Positions 52,403 through 61,422 of a DNA stretch of 64,000 nt are shown in pieces; the first letter of the stretch is position 1; every line of letters starts with the position of its first letter. The stretch covers positions 60,469-124,468 of the forward strand of contig NZ_JAUSSM010000011.1 in the NCBI RefSeq assembly GCF_030812315.1, written 5' to 3'. Below the pieces are notes generated by a model. That model saw only the letters and a list, made by a program, of their open reading frames with translations, did not search any database and was not told the origin of the DNA. This stretch comes from Arthrobacter oryzae (GTDB lineage: Bacteria; Actinomycetota; Actinomycetes; Actinomycetales; Micrococcaceae). Both the position numbers and the translations under genes were made by a program.

Positions 52403-53767
52403 ATGACGCCAGCTGAGGACGCCGCATCAAACCATAGCCGCGATGCTCAACCCGCTGCTAAAACAGTAGGGTTGCCCGACGCCGCAGCGGCCGCACCCGC
52501 GCCTCCGTTGCGGGTGCTGACCGACCGCGAACTGGACCAGGACATTCCCTACGGTGTGCGGATCGCTGCCTCGTGGGCTTGGCGGCTGGGGCTCATTCTC
52601 CTGGTCAGCGCCGCGCTGATCTGGCTGCTGAGTAAAATCAGCTTCCTTATCATCCCGGTGATGGTGGCAGCCCTGTTGGCTGGCTTGCTGAGCCCCATCA
52701 CACGCTGGCTCAGGGGCCGGCGGGTCCCGAACGGCGGCGCCGTCGCCATCACGGTGCTGGGCTTCCTCGGCCTCATCGGCGGCTCCCTGGCGCTCGTGGG
52801 GCGGCAGCTTGTCCGGGGATTCAGTGAACTGTGGAGCGAAGCGCTGACAGGGATCCAGCAGATCCAGGGCTGGCTCGCGGAAGGTCCGCTTCACCTGACA
52901 GCCGCCCAAATCGACCGGTATCTGCAGGAAGCCACCGCCGCGCTGCAGAACAACAGCAGCAGCATCCTCAGCGGCGCCCTGTCGTTCGGAAGCACCGCGG
53001 GTCACTTTGCCGCGGGACTGATCCTGGCGTTGTTCATCCTGATTTTCTTCCTCCTTGAAGGTGACCGGATATGGGGCTTCCTGGTCCGGCTGCTACCAAG
53101 GAAAGCCCGCGCCGCCACGTTCGGTGCAGGCCGCAAGGGCTGGACGTCGATGGTCAGCTACGCCCGCATCCAGATGTTCGTGGCTTTTGTGGACGCCGTG
53201 GGAATCGGCGCCGGTGCCGCCATCATCGGAGTTCCGCTGGCGCTCCCGCTGGGTGTGCTGGTCTTTATGGGCTCCTTTATCCCCATCGTGGGCGCCCTCG
53301 TCACCGGAGCTGTGGCTGTGCTCCTCGCCCTCGTGGCCAACGGCTGGGTCAACGCGCTGATCATGCTGGGGATCGTGCTGCTGGTCCAGCAGTTGGAGAG
53401 CCACATCCTGCAGCCGCTCGTTATGGGCAAGGCAGTGGCCCTGCACCCGGTGGCGGTCATTCTGTCCGTGGCGGCCGGTTCCTACCTCGCCGGCATCCCG
53501 GGCGCACTCTTTTCGGTGCCCATCCTGGCCGTAGCAAACTCGGCGATTCGATATATTGCTGCCAGAACGTGGGAACATGAAGGAGTGCTGGCGGCGGCGG
53601 GCCCGGGTGTAACCGGGGACTCCGAATCCAGCCAAGACAACACCTTCAAGGATGTCTACCTTCCCGGTGCGAATCCGGGACGCGGCAATGGAGCCGCACA
53701 GTCAACGGGTACTCCCGCCGGACATGCCGGCCCGGACGCCCAAGCCGAATTCCCCAAAGGAGACTAG
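52403..53767 (+). CDS. AI-2E family (UPF0118/PerM) transporter
   Basis: 454-aa membrane protein with about eight helices. FLIIPVMVAALLAGLLSPI near the start and GVLVFMGSFIPIVGALVTGA, QQLESHILQPLVMG and GSYLAGIPGALFSVPI are family hallmarks. Members include the AI-2 exporter TqsA and Na+/H+ antiporters; the substrate here is unknown. Start at ATG 52403 (the frame is open back into galM). Hydrophilic Ser/Gly/Ala C-terminal tail of about 60 residues. Three bases separate it from ilvA. Confidence 0.9.
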   Translation: MTPAEDAASNHSRDAQPAAKTVGLPDAAAAAPAPPLRVLTDRELDQDIPYGVRIAASWAWRLGLILLVSAALIWLLSKISFLIIPVMVAALLAGLLSPITRWLRGRRVPNGGAVAITVLGFLGLIGGSLALVGRQLVRGFSELWSEALTGIQQIQGWLAEGPLHLTAAQIDRYLQEATAALQNNSSSILSGALSFGSTAGHFAAGLILALFILIFFLLEGDRIWGFLVRLLPRKARAATFGAGRKGWTSMVSYARIQMFVAFVDAVGIGAGAAIIGVPLALPLGVLVFMGSFIPIVGALVTGAVAVLLALVANGWVNALIMLGIVLLVQQLESHILQPLVMGKAVALHPVAVILSVAAGSYLAGIPGALFSVPILAVANSAIRYIAARTWEHEGVLAAAGPGVTGDSESSQDNTFKDVYLPGANPGRGNGAAQSTGTPAGHAGPDAQAEFPKGD

Positions 53768-53770
53768 TTC

Positions 53771-55009
53771 GTGAAAACCCTCAATAGCCTGCCCGTCACG
53801 CTGGACAATGTCCTGGAGGCGCAGAAGCTGCTTGAGGGGATTATTACGCGGACTCCGGTGGAATCCTCCCGTGCGCTGGGCAGCATGGTGGGTGGCGACG
53901 TCTTCTTCAAGTGCGAAAACCTCCAACGGGCGGGCTCGTTTAAGGTCCGTGGCGCCTACGTCCGCATGGCCAAGCTTGCGGCCGAGGAGAAAAAGCGCGG
54001 CGTGGTGGCGGCATCGGCCGGAAACCATGCCCAGGGCGTCGCCGTGGCGGCGAAGAGCCTGGGTATCAAGGCCCGCATCTACATGCCGCTGGGTGTGGCC
54101 CTGCCCAAGCTGGCGGCCACCCGCAGCCACGGTGCCGAGGTGATCCTTCACGGGCACAACGTGGACGAGGCACTCGCGGAAGCCCAGCGCTATGCCGATG
54201 AGACCGGTGCCGTCTTTGTCCACCCGTTCGACAACGTGGACGTTGTTGCCGGCCAGGGCACGGTAGGGCTGGAAATCCTGGAGCAGATCCCCAACGTGGA
54301 CACCATCCTGATGGGTGTCGGCGGCGGCGGGCTGCTGGCCGGCGTGGCGGTCGCGGTGAAGGCAAGGGCCAGGGAGCTGGGCCGGGACATCCGGATCATC
54401 GGCGTCCAGGCCGAAAACGCTGCGGCCTACCCGCCGTCGCTCGCCGCGGACGCCCTGGTGCCGTTGAAGAGGGTCTCCACCATGGCCGACGGCATTGCAG
54501 TGGGACGCCCGGGCCAGCTGCCGTTCAGCATCATCCGCGAACTCGTGGACGATGTGGTGACGGTCAGCGAGGATTCCCTCGCCCGTGCGCTGATCTTCCT
54601 GCTCGAACGCGCCAAGATGGTGGTGGAACCGGCCGGCGCCGTGGGCGTCGCGGCCCTGATGGACGGCAAGATCGAGAATCCCGGCACCACGGCCGTGATC
54701 CTCTCCGGCGGCAACATCGACCCCATGCTTATGCTCAAAGTGATCCAGCGGGGTCTTTCGGCGGCAGGCCGTTACATGACGGTCCGCATGATGCTGGATG
54801 ACCGTCCCGGTTCGCTGGCCACCATCGCCCGGATCATCGCTGAGAACGACGCCAACGTCACAGGCCTGGACCACACCAGGGTGGGCGGTTCCATCAGCAT
54901 GGGAGACGTATCCATCACCGTCAACCTGGAGACGAAGGGCCATGAGCACTGTGAGCAGGTTCTGGGCGCACTCCGCGCCGAGGGGTTCCAGCCGATTGTG
55001 GTTCACTAG
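53771..55009 (+). CDS. ilvA: Threonine ammonia-lyase with C-terminal ACT domain
   Basis: Deaminates threonine to 2-oxobutyrate, the first step to isoleucine. PLP-Lys58 in RAGSFKVRGAY, SAGNHAQGVA, the glycine loop VGGGGLLAG and the C-terminal single ACT domain (about 335-412, VRMMLDDRPGSLATIA). 412 aa with one short ACT domain is the short-form architecture, found in catabolic and many actinobacterial enzymes. GTG 53771. Its role (biosynthetic or catabolic) cannot be settled by sequence alone. Confidence 0.93.
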   Translation: MKTLNSLPVTLDNVLEAQKLLEGIITRTPVESSRALGSMVGGDVFFKCENLQRAGSFKVRGAYVRMAKLAAEEKKRGVVAASAGNHAQGVAVAAKSLGIKARIYMPLGVALPKLAATRSHGAEVILHGHNVDEALAEAQRYADETGAVFVHPFDNVDVVAGQGTVGLEILEQIPNVDTILMGVGGGGLLAGVAVAVKARARELGRDIRIIGVQAENAAAYPPSLAADALVPLKRVSTMADGIAVGRPGQLPFSIIRELVDDVVTVSEDSLARALIFLLERAKMVVEPAGAVGVAALMDGKIENPGTTAVILSGGNIDPMLMLKVIQRGLSAAGRYMTVRMMLDDRPGSLATIARIIAENDANVTGLDHTRVGGSISMGDVSITVNLETKGHEHCEQVLGALRAEGFQPIVVH

Positions 55010-55014
55010 GGGCC

Positions 55015-55650
55015 ATGGTGCTTGACGCTTCGGGGGGACAACCGCAAACGAGGCATACCCCTGCCGCACGCGCTCAGGGCGGGCTGCTGGTGCTGGGCCT
55101 GTTCGTCGTGCTCCTGTTCGCGATCGAGCTGGTCAACGCGGCCACGTTCCATTCCCTGAACAGGACCTTTGGCCTGCGGCCGCGCAGCGCCGACGGCCTG
55201 CTGGACATCCTCACGTTCCCGCTGTTCCACGCCAACCTCGGCCACGTGGCCTCCAACGCGCTGCCGCTCATCATTTTCGGCTTCCTCGTTTTTATGTCCG
55301 GGCTCAGGGTCTTCCTCACGGCGGTGGCCTTCAGCTGGTTCGGCTCAGGAACGCTGGTGTGGCTGATCGGCGGCTGGGGGATCACGGTTGGCGCGTCAGG
55401 CCTGGTCTTTGGCCTTTTCGCGTTCCTGCTGGTCCGCGGGTTCTTCAACCGCAACTGGTGGCAGATAGCGCTGTCAGTGGTGCTGTTCCTCACCTATGGC
55501 GGAATCCTTTTCGGCATCCTCCCCGGCGTGGCGGGCTTTGTCTCCTGGCAGGCTCACCTGGGCGGTGCTCTCGGCGGCGTCGCCGCGGCCATGCTGCTGA
55601 AGCCCCGGCGCGTTCCGCAGGAACGCCAGGCTACGGAAAGAAAGTCTTAA
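55015..55650 (+). CDS. Rhomboid-family intramembrane serine protease
   Basis: 211-aa protein with six transmembrane helices. The catalytic Ser is in TVGASGLVFGLF (GxSG) and the catalytic His in WQAHLGGALGG; FPLFHANLGHVASNALPL is the usual helix 2 HxxxN region. The Arg-rich C terminus is cytoplasmic. The start is ATG 55015 or GTG 55018, five bases after ilvA, so it may share that transcript. Confidence 0.92.
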   Translation: MVLDASGGQPQTRHTPAARAQGGLLVLGLFVVLLFAIELVNAATFHSLNRTFGLRPRSADGLLDILTFPLFHANLGHVASNALPLIIFGFLVFMSGLRVFLTAVAFSWFGSGTLVWLIGGWGITVGASGLVFGLFAFLLVRGFFNRNWWQIALSVVLFLTYGGILFGILPGVAGFVSWQAHLGGALGGVAAAMLLKPRRVPQERQATERKS

Positions 55651-55697
55651 CGAACGACGCCGGCCGTCCCCGCGAAGGGGAGGGCCGGCGTCGTTCG
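55651..55697. terminator. Bidirectional terminator between rhomboid gene and greA
   Basis: 15-base arms CGAACGACGCCGGCC (55651-55665) and complement (55683-55697), enclosing TCCCC/GGGGA. Lies between convergent genes. Confidence 0.88.
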
Positions 55698-55733
55698 GTT
55701 TAGGCTATTGCCACGGTTCCGGAGCTGGAGCCC

Positions 55734-56228
55734 CTAGCCTGCGTACGGCTTGGCGGAGATGATCTCCACCGTGATGTCCTTGCCGTTCGGTGCAGTGTAG
55801 CTGAGCTTGTCGCCCTCTTTGTGGCCCACGATGGCCGCACCCAAAGGGGACTTTTCACTGAAGACGTCAAGGTCCGAGTCGCCCGCGATCTCGCGGGAGC
55901 CGAGCAGGAACGTCTCCTCGTCGCCGGCGATCCTTGCAACGACGATCATTCCGGGCTCGACAATTCCGTCGTCGGCCGGGGACTCGCCCACGTGGGCGTC
56001 ACGGAGCAGAACCGTAAGCTGGCGGATACGGGCCTCGATCTTGCCCTGCTCCTCCTTGGCGGCGTGGTATCCGCCGTTTTCCTTGAGGTCGCCTTCCTGG
56101 CGTGCAGCTTCGATTTTCTGGACGATTTCCGCCCGGCCGGCGCCGGAGAGGTGGTCCAGCTCTGCCTTCAGGCGGTCAAAAGCTTCCTGGGTAAGCCAAG
56201 CTGCAGTTGCGCTGTTGGTGGTAGACAC
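55734..56228 (-). CDS. greA: Transcription elongation factor GreA
   Basis: Stimulates RNA polymerase cleavage of backtracked transcripts. The N-terminal coiled coil (WLTQEAFDRLKAELDHLSG; acidic tip GDLKENGGYHAAKEEQ) and the C-terminal FKBP-like domain (SPLGAAIVGHKEGD) are complete. GTG 56228, preceded by AAGGAGAA, gives 164 aa, the usual actinobacterial length; the frame extends eight codons further. Confidence 0.96.
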   Translation of the reverse strand: MSTTNSATAAWLTQEAFDRLKAELDHLSGAGRAEIVQKIEAARQEGDLKENGGYHAAKEEQGKIEARIRQLTVLLRDAHVGESPADDGIVEPGMIVVARIAGDEETFLLGSREIAGDSDLDVFSEKSPLGAAIVGHKEGDKLSYTAPNGKDITVEIISAKPYAG

Positions 56229-56430
56229 GGACTTCTCCTTTTTCGTGGTCAAACAAGTTTGAGATCAAACAAGCAAAGACCCCGCCACGGTGGCCACTTG
56301 TGGGACTCAGTAACCAGCTCAGCGGGGTAAAGGTATTGATCCATTGTAGTCAATGCAGTGGACAAACCAAAGAAGGCCTGCGGCGTGGGTCACAGGCGGC
56401 GGCCGGAAGCGGGCCGGGAAAGGCGGCGGG

Positions 56431-56889
56431 CTACTTGTCCGCGTCCGGAATCCAGCAGCTGTCCACCACTCCGGAAACCGAGAGGGACTCCGTCCGCACC
56501 ACCGCGCGGTGGGCTGTGGTGCGTCCGCCGTCGGCGGTGGCGTCAGCCGGGTTCGGCCCGATATCAACGACTTTCCAGCCGACCACGGCGAACTTGGAGT
56601 CCAATGCCTTGACGGCACATTTGACACTCGTAGCGGGATCCTTGGTGACCTGGAAGTCGATCTCCGCCTGGGTGGCGTCCGTGGTGCTGTAGCCGATGTC
56701 CTTGAACGTCACGGTTTCGGTGTTCAGAGAAGTGGAGATCCACGCCATGAAACCTATTCCGGCAGCAAGCGCAGCTATTCCGATGTTTCGCTTCGCCTTC
56801 CGGGAAAGGGCACGCTTTTGGCCCCCGTATCGATTGGCTAGGGTGGTAGTTGCCGGCGCGGAATCGGCCGGCTGATCCTCGGAAGTCAC
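56431..56889 (-). CDS. DUF4307 domain-containing membrane protein
   Basis: Small protein with a polar N terminus, one transmembrane helix (NIGIAALAAGIGFMAWIS, about residues 35-52) and an exported Ig-like DUF4307 domain with two cysteines (VKCAVKAL and DSCWIPD) that may form a disulfide. Function unknown. Always near mca in actinobacteria as far as I recall (Rv1081c-like). GTG 56889 follows TAAACT by six bases, favouring a leaderless start there rather than ATG 56892. Confidence 0.85.
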   Translation of the reverse strand: MTSEDQPADSAPATTTLANRYGGQKRALSRKAKRNIGIAALAAGIGFMAWISTSLNTETVTFKDIGYSTTDATQAEIDFQVTKDPATSVKCAVKALDSKFAVVGWKVVDIGPNPADATADGGRTTAHRAVVRTESLSVSGVVDSCWIPDADK

Positions 56890-56982
56890 CATTCCAGTTT
56901 AGTGTGGATCCGAAGGGGATAATTCCGTCTCCGCAGCCGTTGGCCTGCAACCTTGAAATCCGAAGAAAGTGAGCCGTTTCAG

Positions 56983-57888
56983 ATGACAGCGTCCGCAAGC
57001 CAGACAAAGCCGCTCCGCCTGCTGGCCGTTCACGCTCACCCTGATGACGAATCGAGCAAGGGCGCAGCCACCATGGCGATGTACGCCGCGGCTGGTGTCG
57101 ACGTGATGGTGGCCACCTGCACGGACGGATCGCGGGGCGATATCCAGAACCCCGCCGTGGAGAACGAGCCGCACCCCAGGCGCGACATGGCCGGGGCCCG
57201 GCGCCTCGAAATGGACAATGCCGCCCGGGTGCTGGGCATCCGCCAGCGCTGGCTCGGATTTGTGGATTCCGGCCTGCCCGAGGGCGACCCGCTTCCGCCG
57301 CTCCCGCCGGGCTCGTTCGCCCTCCAGCCGCTGGAACGGGCCGCCGCTCCGCTGGTCAGGCTGGTGCGCGATTTCAAGCCGCAGGTGATCCTGAGCTACG
57401 ACGAAAACGGCGGCTATCCACACCCGGACCACATCATGGCCCACCGCGTGGCGGTCGAGGCCTTCGAAGCCGCCGGCGATCCGGCGCGGTACCAGGGAAT
57501 AGGCGAGCCCTGGGCGCCGAGCAAGCTCTACTACGACCGTGCCTTCAGCCCCGAACGGTTCCGCGCACTCCATTTCGCCCTGGAAGAGGCGGGCCTGCAG
57601 TCGCCCTACGCCGAACGTCTGGCAGCGTGGCTTGAGGCTGACGCCGAAGGCCACACAGCGCCGGCCCCGACGCACCCCACCACCACGCAGATTGACTGCG
57701 GGGACTATTTCGAAGCCCGGGATGATGCGCTCCGCGCCCACCGGACCCAGGTGGATCCGCTGGGATTCTTCTTCGCCGTGTCCCCGGACATGCAGCGCCG
57801 TGCGTGGCCCTGGGAGGACTACACCCTGATCCAGTCCCGGGTTCCCGTGGAACTGCCGGAAAAGGATCTCTTCGCAGGGCTAAGATAG
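56983..57888 (+). CDS. mca: Mycothiol S-conjugate amidase
   Basis: Zn-dependent amidase that cleaves mycothiol S-conjugates into a mercapturic acid, which is exported, and GlcN-Ins, which is recycled. LmbE/GlcNAc-PI deacetylase motifs: HAHPDDES (17-24; zinc ligands H19, D22) and YPHPDHIMAHR. TCTDGSRGDIQNP and the length (301 aa) favour Mca over MshB. ATG 56983 chosen; TTG 56953 would add ten polar residues. Its presence implies mycothiol metabolism in this organism. Confidence 0.93.
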   Translation: MTASASQTKPLRLLAVHAHPDDESSKGAATMAMYAAAGVDVMVATCTDGSRGDIQNPAVENEPHPRRDMAGARRLEMDNAARVLGIRQRWLGFVDSGLPEGDPLPPLPPGSFALQPLERAAAPLVRLVRDFKPQVILSYDENGGYPHPDHIMAHRVAVEAFEAAGDPARYQGIGEPWAPSKLYYDRAFSPERFRALHFALEEAGLQSPYAERLAAWLEADAEGHTAPAPTHPTTTQIDCGDYFEARDDALRAHRTQVDPLGFFFAVSPDMQRRAWPWEDYTLIQSRVPVELPEKDLFAGLR

Positions 57889-57954
57889 AGCCAAGCCCAT
57901 TTCTATGTCCCGTAGAAGTCAGGGCCCTCAATACGCTCCACAGAAGGTTTAACC

Positions 57955-58353
57955 GTGCATCACTTGCTCATCGCCCTCGCGACGGCCCCGGCACCGAGCC
58001 CCACGCCGTCCCTGCGCCCGGGCCTCTCGGAAGACCAGGTGACTCCGGGCACGTGGGGTTTCATCATGACGGCCTTCTTTGTCCTGGCCACCACGCTGCT
58101 GATCGTGGATATGGTGCGGCGCATCCGCCGCGTCCGCTACCGCGCACAGGTGGAGGAAGAGCGCATGGCTGCAGCAATGGCCGCCGCAGAACAGGACATG
58201 CTTGAGGTGCCCGGAACCGGCGACGCCGCAACGCATCCTGCCGGCACGCAGGCTTCGGACACACAGCCTGCCGGCACCCAGGCTTCCGGCACGCAGGGCG
58301 GCGCCGAGTCCCGGACGGAACCAGACGGTGATGAAGGCCGCGGACGCAGCTAG
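57955..58353 (+). CDS. Small single-pass membrane protein, hypothetical
   Basis: 132 aa: a short N-terminal region, one transmembrane helix (FIMTAFFVLATTLLIVDMV, about 36-54), a basic/charged helix and a Thr/Gln/Ala-rich tail. The tail includes two 30-base tandem units (58231-58290) encoding PAGTQASDTQ and PAGTQASGTQ. It overlaps the DUF255 gene by 23 bases. The position equals that of a small gene between mca and the DUF255 gene in mycobacteria. Function unknown. Confidence 0.75.
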   Translation: MHHLLIALATAPAPSPTPSLRPGLSEDQVTPGTWGFIMTAFFVLATTLLIVDMVRRIRRVRYRAQVEEERMAAAMAAAEQDMLEVPGTGDAATHPAGTQASDTQPAGTQASGTQGGAESRTEPDGDEGRGRS

Positions 58354-60541
58354 CGGCGGAGCCGGCCAGAGGCGGGCCGGCACGGCGCCGCCCGGGGCAT
58401 CCAATGCCCTTGGCGGGGAACCTTCCGCCTACTTGAGGCAGCACGCCGGCAACCCGGTCCACTGGCGGCCGTTCGGCGATGAAGCCTTCGGCTTCGCCGC
58501 GGCGCGCGACGTCCCCGTCTTCCTGTCCATCGGCTACGCCGCATGCCACTGGTGCCACGTGATGGCGCATGAATCGTTCGAGGACCAGGAAACAGCGGAC
58601 TTCCTCAATGCCAACTTCGTGGCCATCAAGGTGGACAGGGAAGAGCGTCCGGACGTGGACGCCGTCTACATGGCCGCAACCCAGGCCATCAGCGGCGAAG
58701 GCGGCTGGCCGATGTCCGTCTTCCTGACGCCGGACGGACGCGCCTTCCATGCCGGAACCTACTTCCCGCCCCGGCCCATGCCCGGCCGGCCCTCGTTCCG
58801 GCAGGTGCTTGAGGCGGTCCGCGATGCCTGGCTTGAACGGCGCGAGGGCGTCGAACAAAACGCCGAGTCGCTGGCACGGGGGATGGCCGAATCCCAACTT
58901 GCGGCCGCTGTCCAGTTGACGGGTACGCCGGATCCCGTGGATGCGGACCTGCTCGCCGAGGCAGTCCAAGTCCTGGCCCGCTCCGAAGACCCGCACGACG
59001 GCGGATTCGGCACCGCGCCGAAGTTCCCGCCGTCGCCCGTGCTGGAATTCCTGGTCCGGCACGCTGCTGTGGCATCGGATACCGCGGATGCGGCCAGGGA
59101 CATGGCGGGCCGGACGCTCGCCGCGATGTCCCGGTCCGCGCTTTTCGACCAGCTGGACGGAGGCTTTGCCCGCTACTCCGTCACGCGTGACTGGTCCGTG
59201 CCGCACTTTGAAAAAATGCTCTACGACAACGCCCAACTGCTGCGTGCCTACGTCCACTGGGTCCGGCTCGGAGGCGACGCCGTGTACCCCGCCGGGGAAG
59301 CCGCGGACGTTGCCACGCGCACCGCGGACTGGATGATCGCGGCGCTTGGCGTCGACGGTGCAGGGCATGTGGAGGCTTTCGCCTCATCGCTGGACGCCGA
59401 CACTGTGGTGGAAGGCAAGCACCACGAGGGGGCCAGCTATCTCTGGACTCCGGCGGAACTGCAGGAAGTCCTGGGACCTGAAGACGGCGACGCTGCGGCG
59501 CGGCTGATGAATGTCCGGGCCGAGGGTACCGTGACGGCGTCGGCTTCGCCGCTGCATCCGGGACGCCGGCTCGACGATGCCGGGAGTGTCCTGTGGGACC
59601 GGATCCGGCCGCGCCTCCTGGCCGCGCGTAGCGCGCGTCCGCAGCCCGCCAGGGACGACAAAGTGGTAGCCGGCTGGAACGGGCTGGCCGTCGCGGCGCT
59701 TGCCGAAGCAGGGGCCGTCCTGGACCGTCCCGGCCTCGTGGCTGCAGCCGAGCGGGCTGCCGCTTACCTTGAGCGGGTCCACTGGCGGGGTCCGGACGCC
59801 AGGGACCAGGGCGTGGAACCCGGCACCCTGGTGCGGGTGTCGCATGCCGGCCAGGCGAGGGGGATCGGCGGCCTGCTCGAAGACTACGCCTTCTGCGTTG
59901 ACGGGCTCCTGACCCTGTACGGCGTCACAGGTGCTGAACGGTGGTACCGGCTGGCCGAATCCATCCTGGCGGCCGCCTGCCTGCGGTTCGCGGCGGACGG
60001 AACACTGGTGGACACTGCCGGGGAGTCCTCGCAGGTGTTCAACGCGCAGGGGCGCCGGGCCGGCCTTGAACCCTTCGACAACGCCACACCCAGCGGCGCG
60101 GCCGCATTTGCCGGCGCCCTGCTGAGCTACTCGGCTCTCTCCGGTTCCACCGACCACCGGATCATGGCGGGCAACATTCTTACGCTGCTCCCGCCGCTGG
60201 CAACGCGCGCGCCCCGGGCGGCTGGCTGGCTCCTGGCTACGGCGCAGGCCGCGCTTGCGGGCCCTGTGGAGGCCGCCGTCGTCGGACCTGCCGGTCCGGC
60301 CCGGGCGGCACTCCACCGTGCCGTCCTGCTGTCCGCTAGCCCCGGGCTGGTGGTTGCGGTGACGCCCGATGCCGGGGCGTTGCCCGCTGGTCCTGTCCCG
60401 TCCGCCGTGCCGCTGCTGGAGGGCAGGACGGCGGCGCCCGACGGCTCGCCGCAGGTGTTCCTCTGCCGCGGGATGGTGTGCGAACGCCCGGTGGGAACCG
60501 AGGCGGAACTGCTGGAGCGCCTGGCTGCGATGGCCGGATGA
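58331..60541 (+). CDS. DUF255 thioredoxin-fold / six-hairpin protein (YyaL/SSP411-like)
   Basis: 736 aa. The N-terminal thioredoxin-like domain has YAACHWCHVMAHESFED with a CHWC redox motif and VDREERPDVD; the rest is an (alpha/alpha)6 glycosidase-like barrel (FEKMLYDNAQLLRAYV, GWNGLAVAALAEAG). The family is widespread from bacteria to mammals and no reaction has been firmly assigned. ATG 58331 is the first start before similarity (NALGGEPSAYLRQHA). Translationally coupled to the small membrane protein upstream. Confidence 0.92.
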   Translation: MKAADAASGGAGQRRAGTAPPGASNALGGEPSAYLRQHAGNPVHWRPFGDEAFGFAAARDVPVFLSIGYAACHWCHVMAHESFEDQETADFLNANFVAIKVDREERPDVDAVYMAATQAISGEGGWPMSVFLTPDGRAFHAGTYFPPRPMPGRPSFRQVLEAVRDAWLERREGVEQNAESLARGMAESQLAAAVQLTGTPDPVDADLLAEAVQVLARSEDPHDGGFGTAPKFPPSPVLEFLVRHAAVASDTADAARDMAGRTLAAMSRSALFDQLDGGFARYSVTRDWSVPHFEKMLYDNAQLLRAYVHWVRLGGDAVYPAGEAADVATRTADWMIAALGVDGAGHVEAFASSLDADTVVEGKHHEGASYLWTPAELQEVLGPEDGDAAARLMNVRAEGTVTASASPLHPGRRLDDAGSVLWDRIRPRLLAARSARPQPARDDKVVAGWNGLAVAALAEAGAVLDRPGLVAAAERAAAYLERVHWRGPDARDQGVEPGTLVRVSHAGQARGIGGLLEDYAFCVDGLLTLYGVTGAERWYRLAESILAAACLRFAADGTLVDTAGESSQVFNAQGRRAGLEPFDNATPSGAAAFAGALLSYSALSGSTDHRIMAGNILTLLPPLATRAPRAAGWLLATAQAALAGPVEAAVVGPAGPARAALHRAVLLSASPGLVVAVTPDAGALPAGPVPSAVPLLEGRTAAPDGSPQVFLCRGMVCERPVGTEAELLERLAAMAG

Positions 60542-60550
60542 CGTACTGCC

Positions 60551-61282
60551 TCAGGCGGGGCGGCTGAGGACCGCGATGGCGATGGCGATGAAGTGTGCGG
60601 CAAAGGCGAACACGGTGAACGCGTGGAAGAGTTCGTGGAAGCCAAAGTGCTCATAGCTGAAGTTTGGCTTCTTGAGCGCGTAAAAAACGGCCCCGGCTAT
60701 GTAGAGGGCGCCGCCCACGCAGATCAGGACGGCTGCGGCAATGCTGGCCGCGAAGAAGTCCGGCAGGTAGAACAGGGCGCCGCAGCCCAGGGCGATGTAG
60801 ATCGGCACGTAGAGCCAGCGGGGGGCGTGTGTCCACAGCAGCCGGAACAGAACGCCCAGGATGGCTCCGGACCAGATGACCCACAGCAGCACCACGGCCT
60901 TGGGACGTTCCAGCAGGGCCCACGCCAGCGGCGTGTAGCTCCCCGCGATCACCAGCATGATGTTGGTGTGGTCGAGGCGCTTGAGAACGATCCTGACGCC
61001 GGGCGACCAGTTCCCCCGGTGGTACACGGCGCTGATCCCAAACAGCAACACCCCGGTCACAGCGTAGACGGCAGAGGCGATTTTCAGGTCGGCAGTGGGG
61101 GCCAGCAGGATCAGGACAAGCCCTGCAGCCAAAGCCAACGGTGCGGTGACGGTGTGGATCCAGCCACGCCATTTCGGCTTGATCATCAAGAGTTCCGCGA
61201 TGCGGACCGCCGCATCATCCATCGGGCTTGAATTCCGGCCGCGCCCTGCTCCCGACCCCGGGTGGGGCGTATTGCTTTCCAT
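60551..61282 (-). CDS. Hemolysin III / TrhA (PAQR-like) family protein
   Basis: 243-aa seven-helix membrane protein. The zinc-site pattern of the PAQR/TrhA fold is present: SAVYHRGNWSP, RLDHTNIMLVIAGSYTPLA and FHELFHAFTVFAFAAHF with conserved His residues. TrhA proteins influence membrane energetics and lipid homeostasis; hemolysis is not established. ATG 61282 follows TATTCT by six bases (leaderless type). Convergent with the DUF255 gene. Confidence 0.91.
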   Translation of the reverse strand: MESNTPHPGSGAGRGRNSSPMDDAAVRIAELLMIKPKWRGWIHTVTAPLALAAGLVLILLAPTADLKIASAVYAVTGVLLFGISAVYHRGNWSPGVRIVLKRLDHTNIMLVIAGSYTPLAWALLERPKAVVLLWVIWSGAILGVLFRLLWTHAPRWLYVPIYIALGCGALFYLPDFFAASIAAAVLICVGGALYIAGAVFYALKKPNFSYEHFGFHELFHAFTVFAFAAHFIAIAIAVLSRPA

Positions 61283-61305
61283 TGCTCAAGAATAAACTAC
61301 GTACC

Positions 61306-61326
61306 AGTAAGTTACTTCCGAGTAAC
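61306..61326. promoter_or_regulatory. Three-half-site AGTAA/TTACT operator candidate
   Basis: AGTAA-G-TTACT-TCCG-AGTAA: two overlapping palindromes share a central TTACT. It lies between the divergent trhA and prenyltransferase genes, upstream of the trhA -10 box. The TTACT-N4-AGTAA form suits a TetR-type dimer; the regulator is unknown. Confidence 0.45.
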
Positions 61327-61422
61327 CCTTGGGCGGGCCGAATGACGCGACGCCGTGCACCGTGTGCCGGTTGCGGGCGGGTAGCCTAGGAATGCACTGC
61401 CGTCGTACATCAAGGAAGTCAG

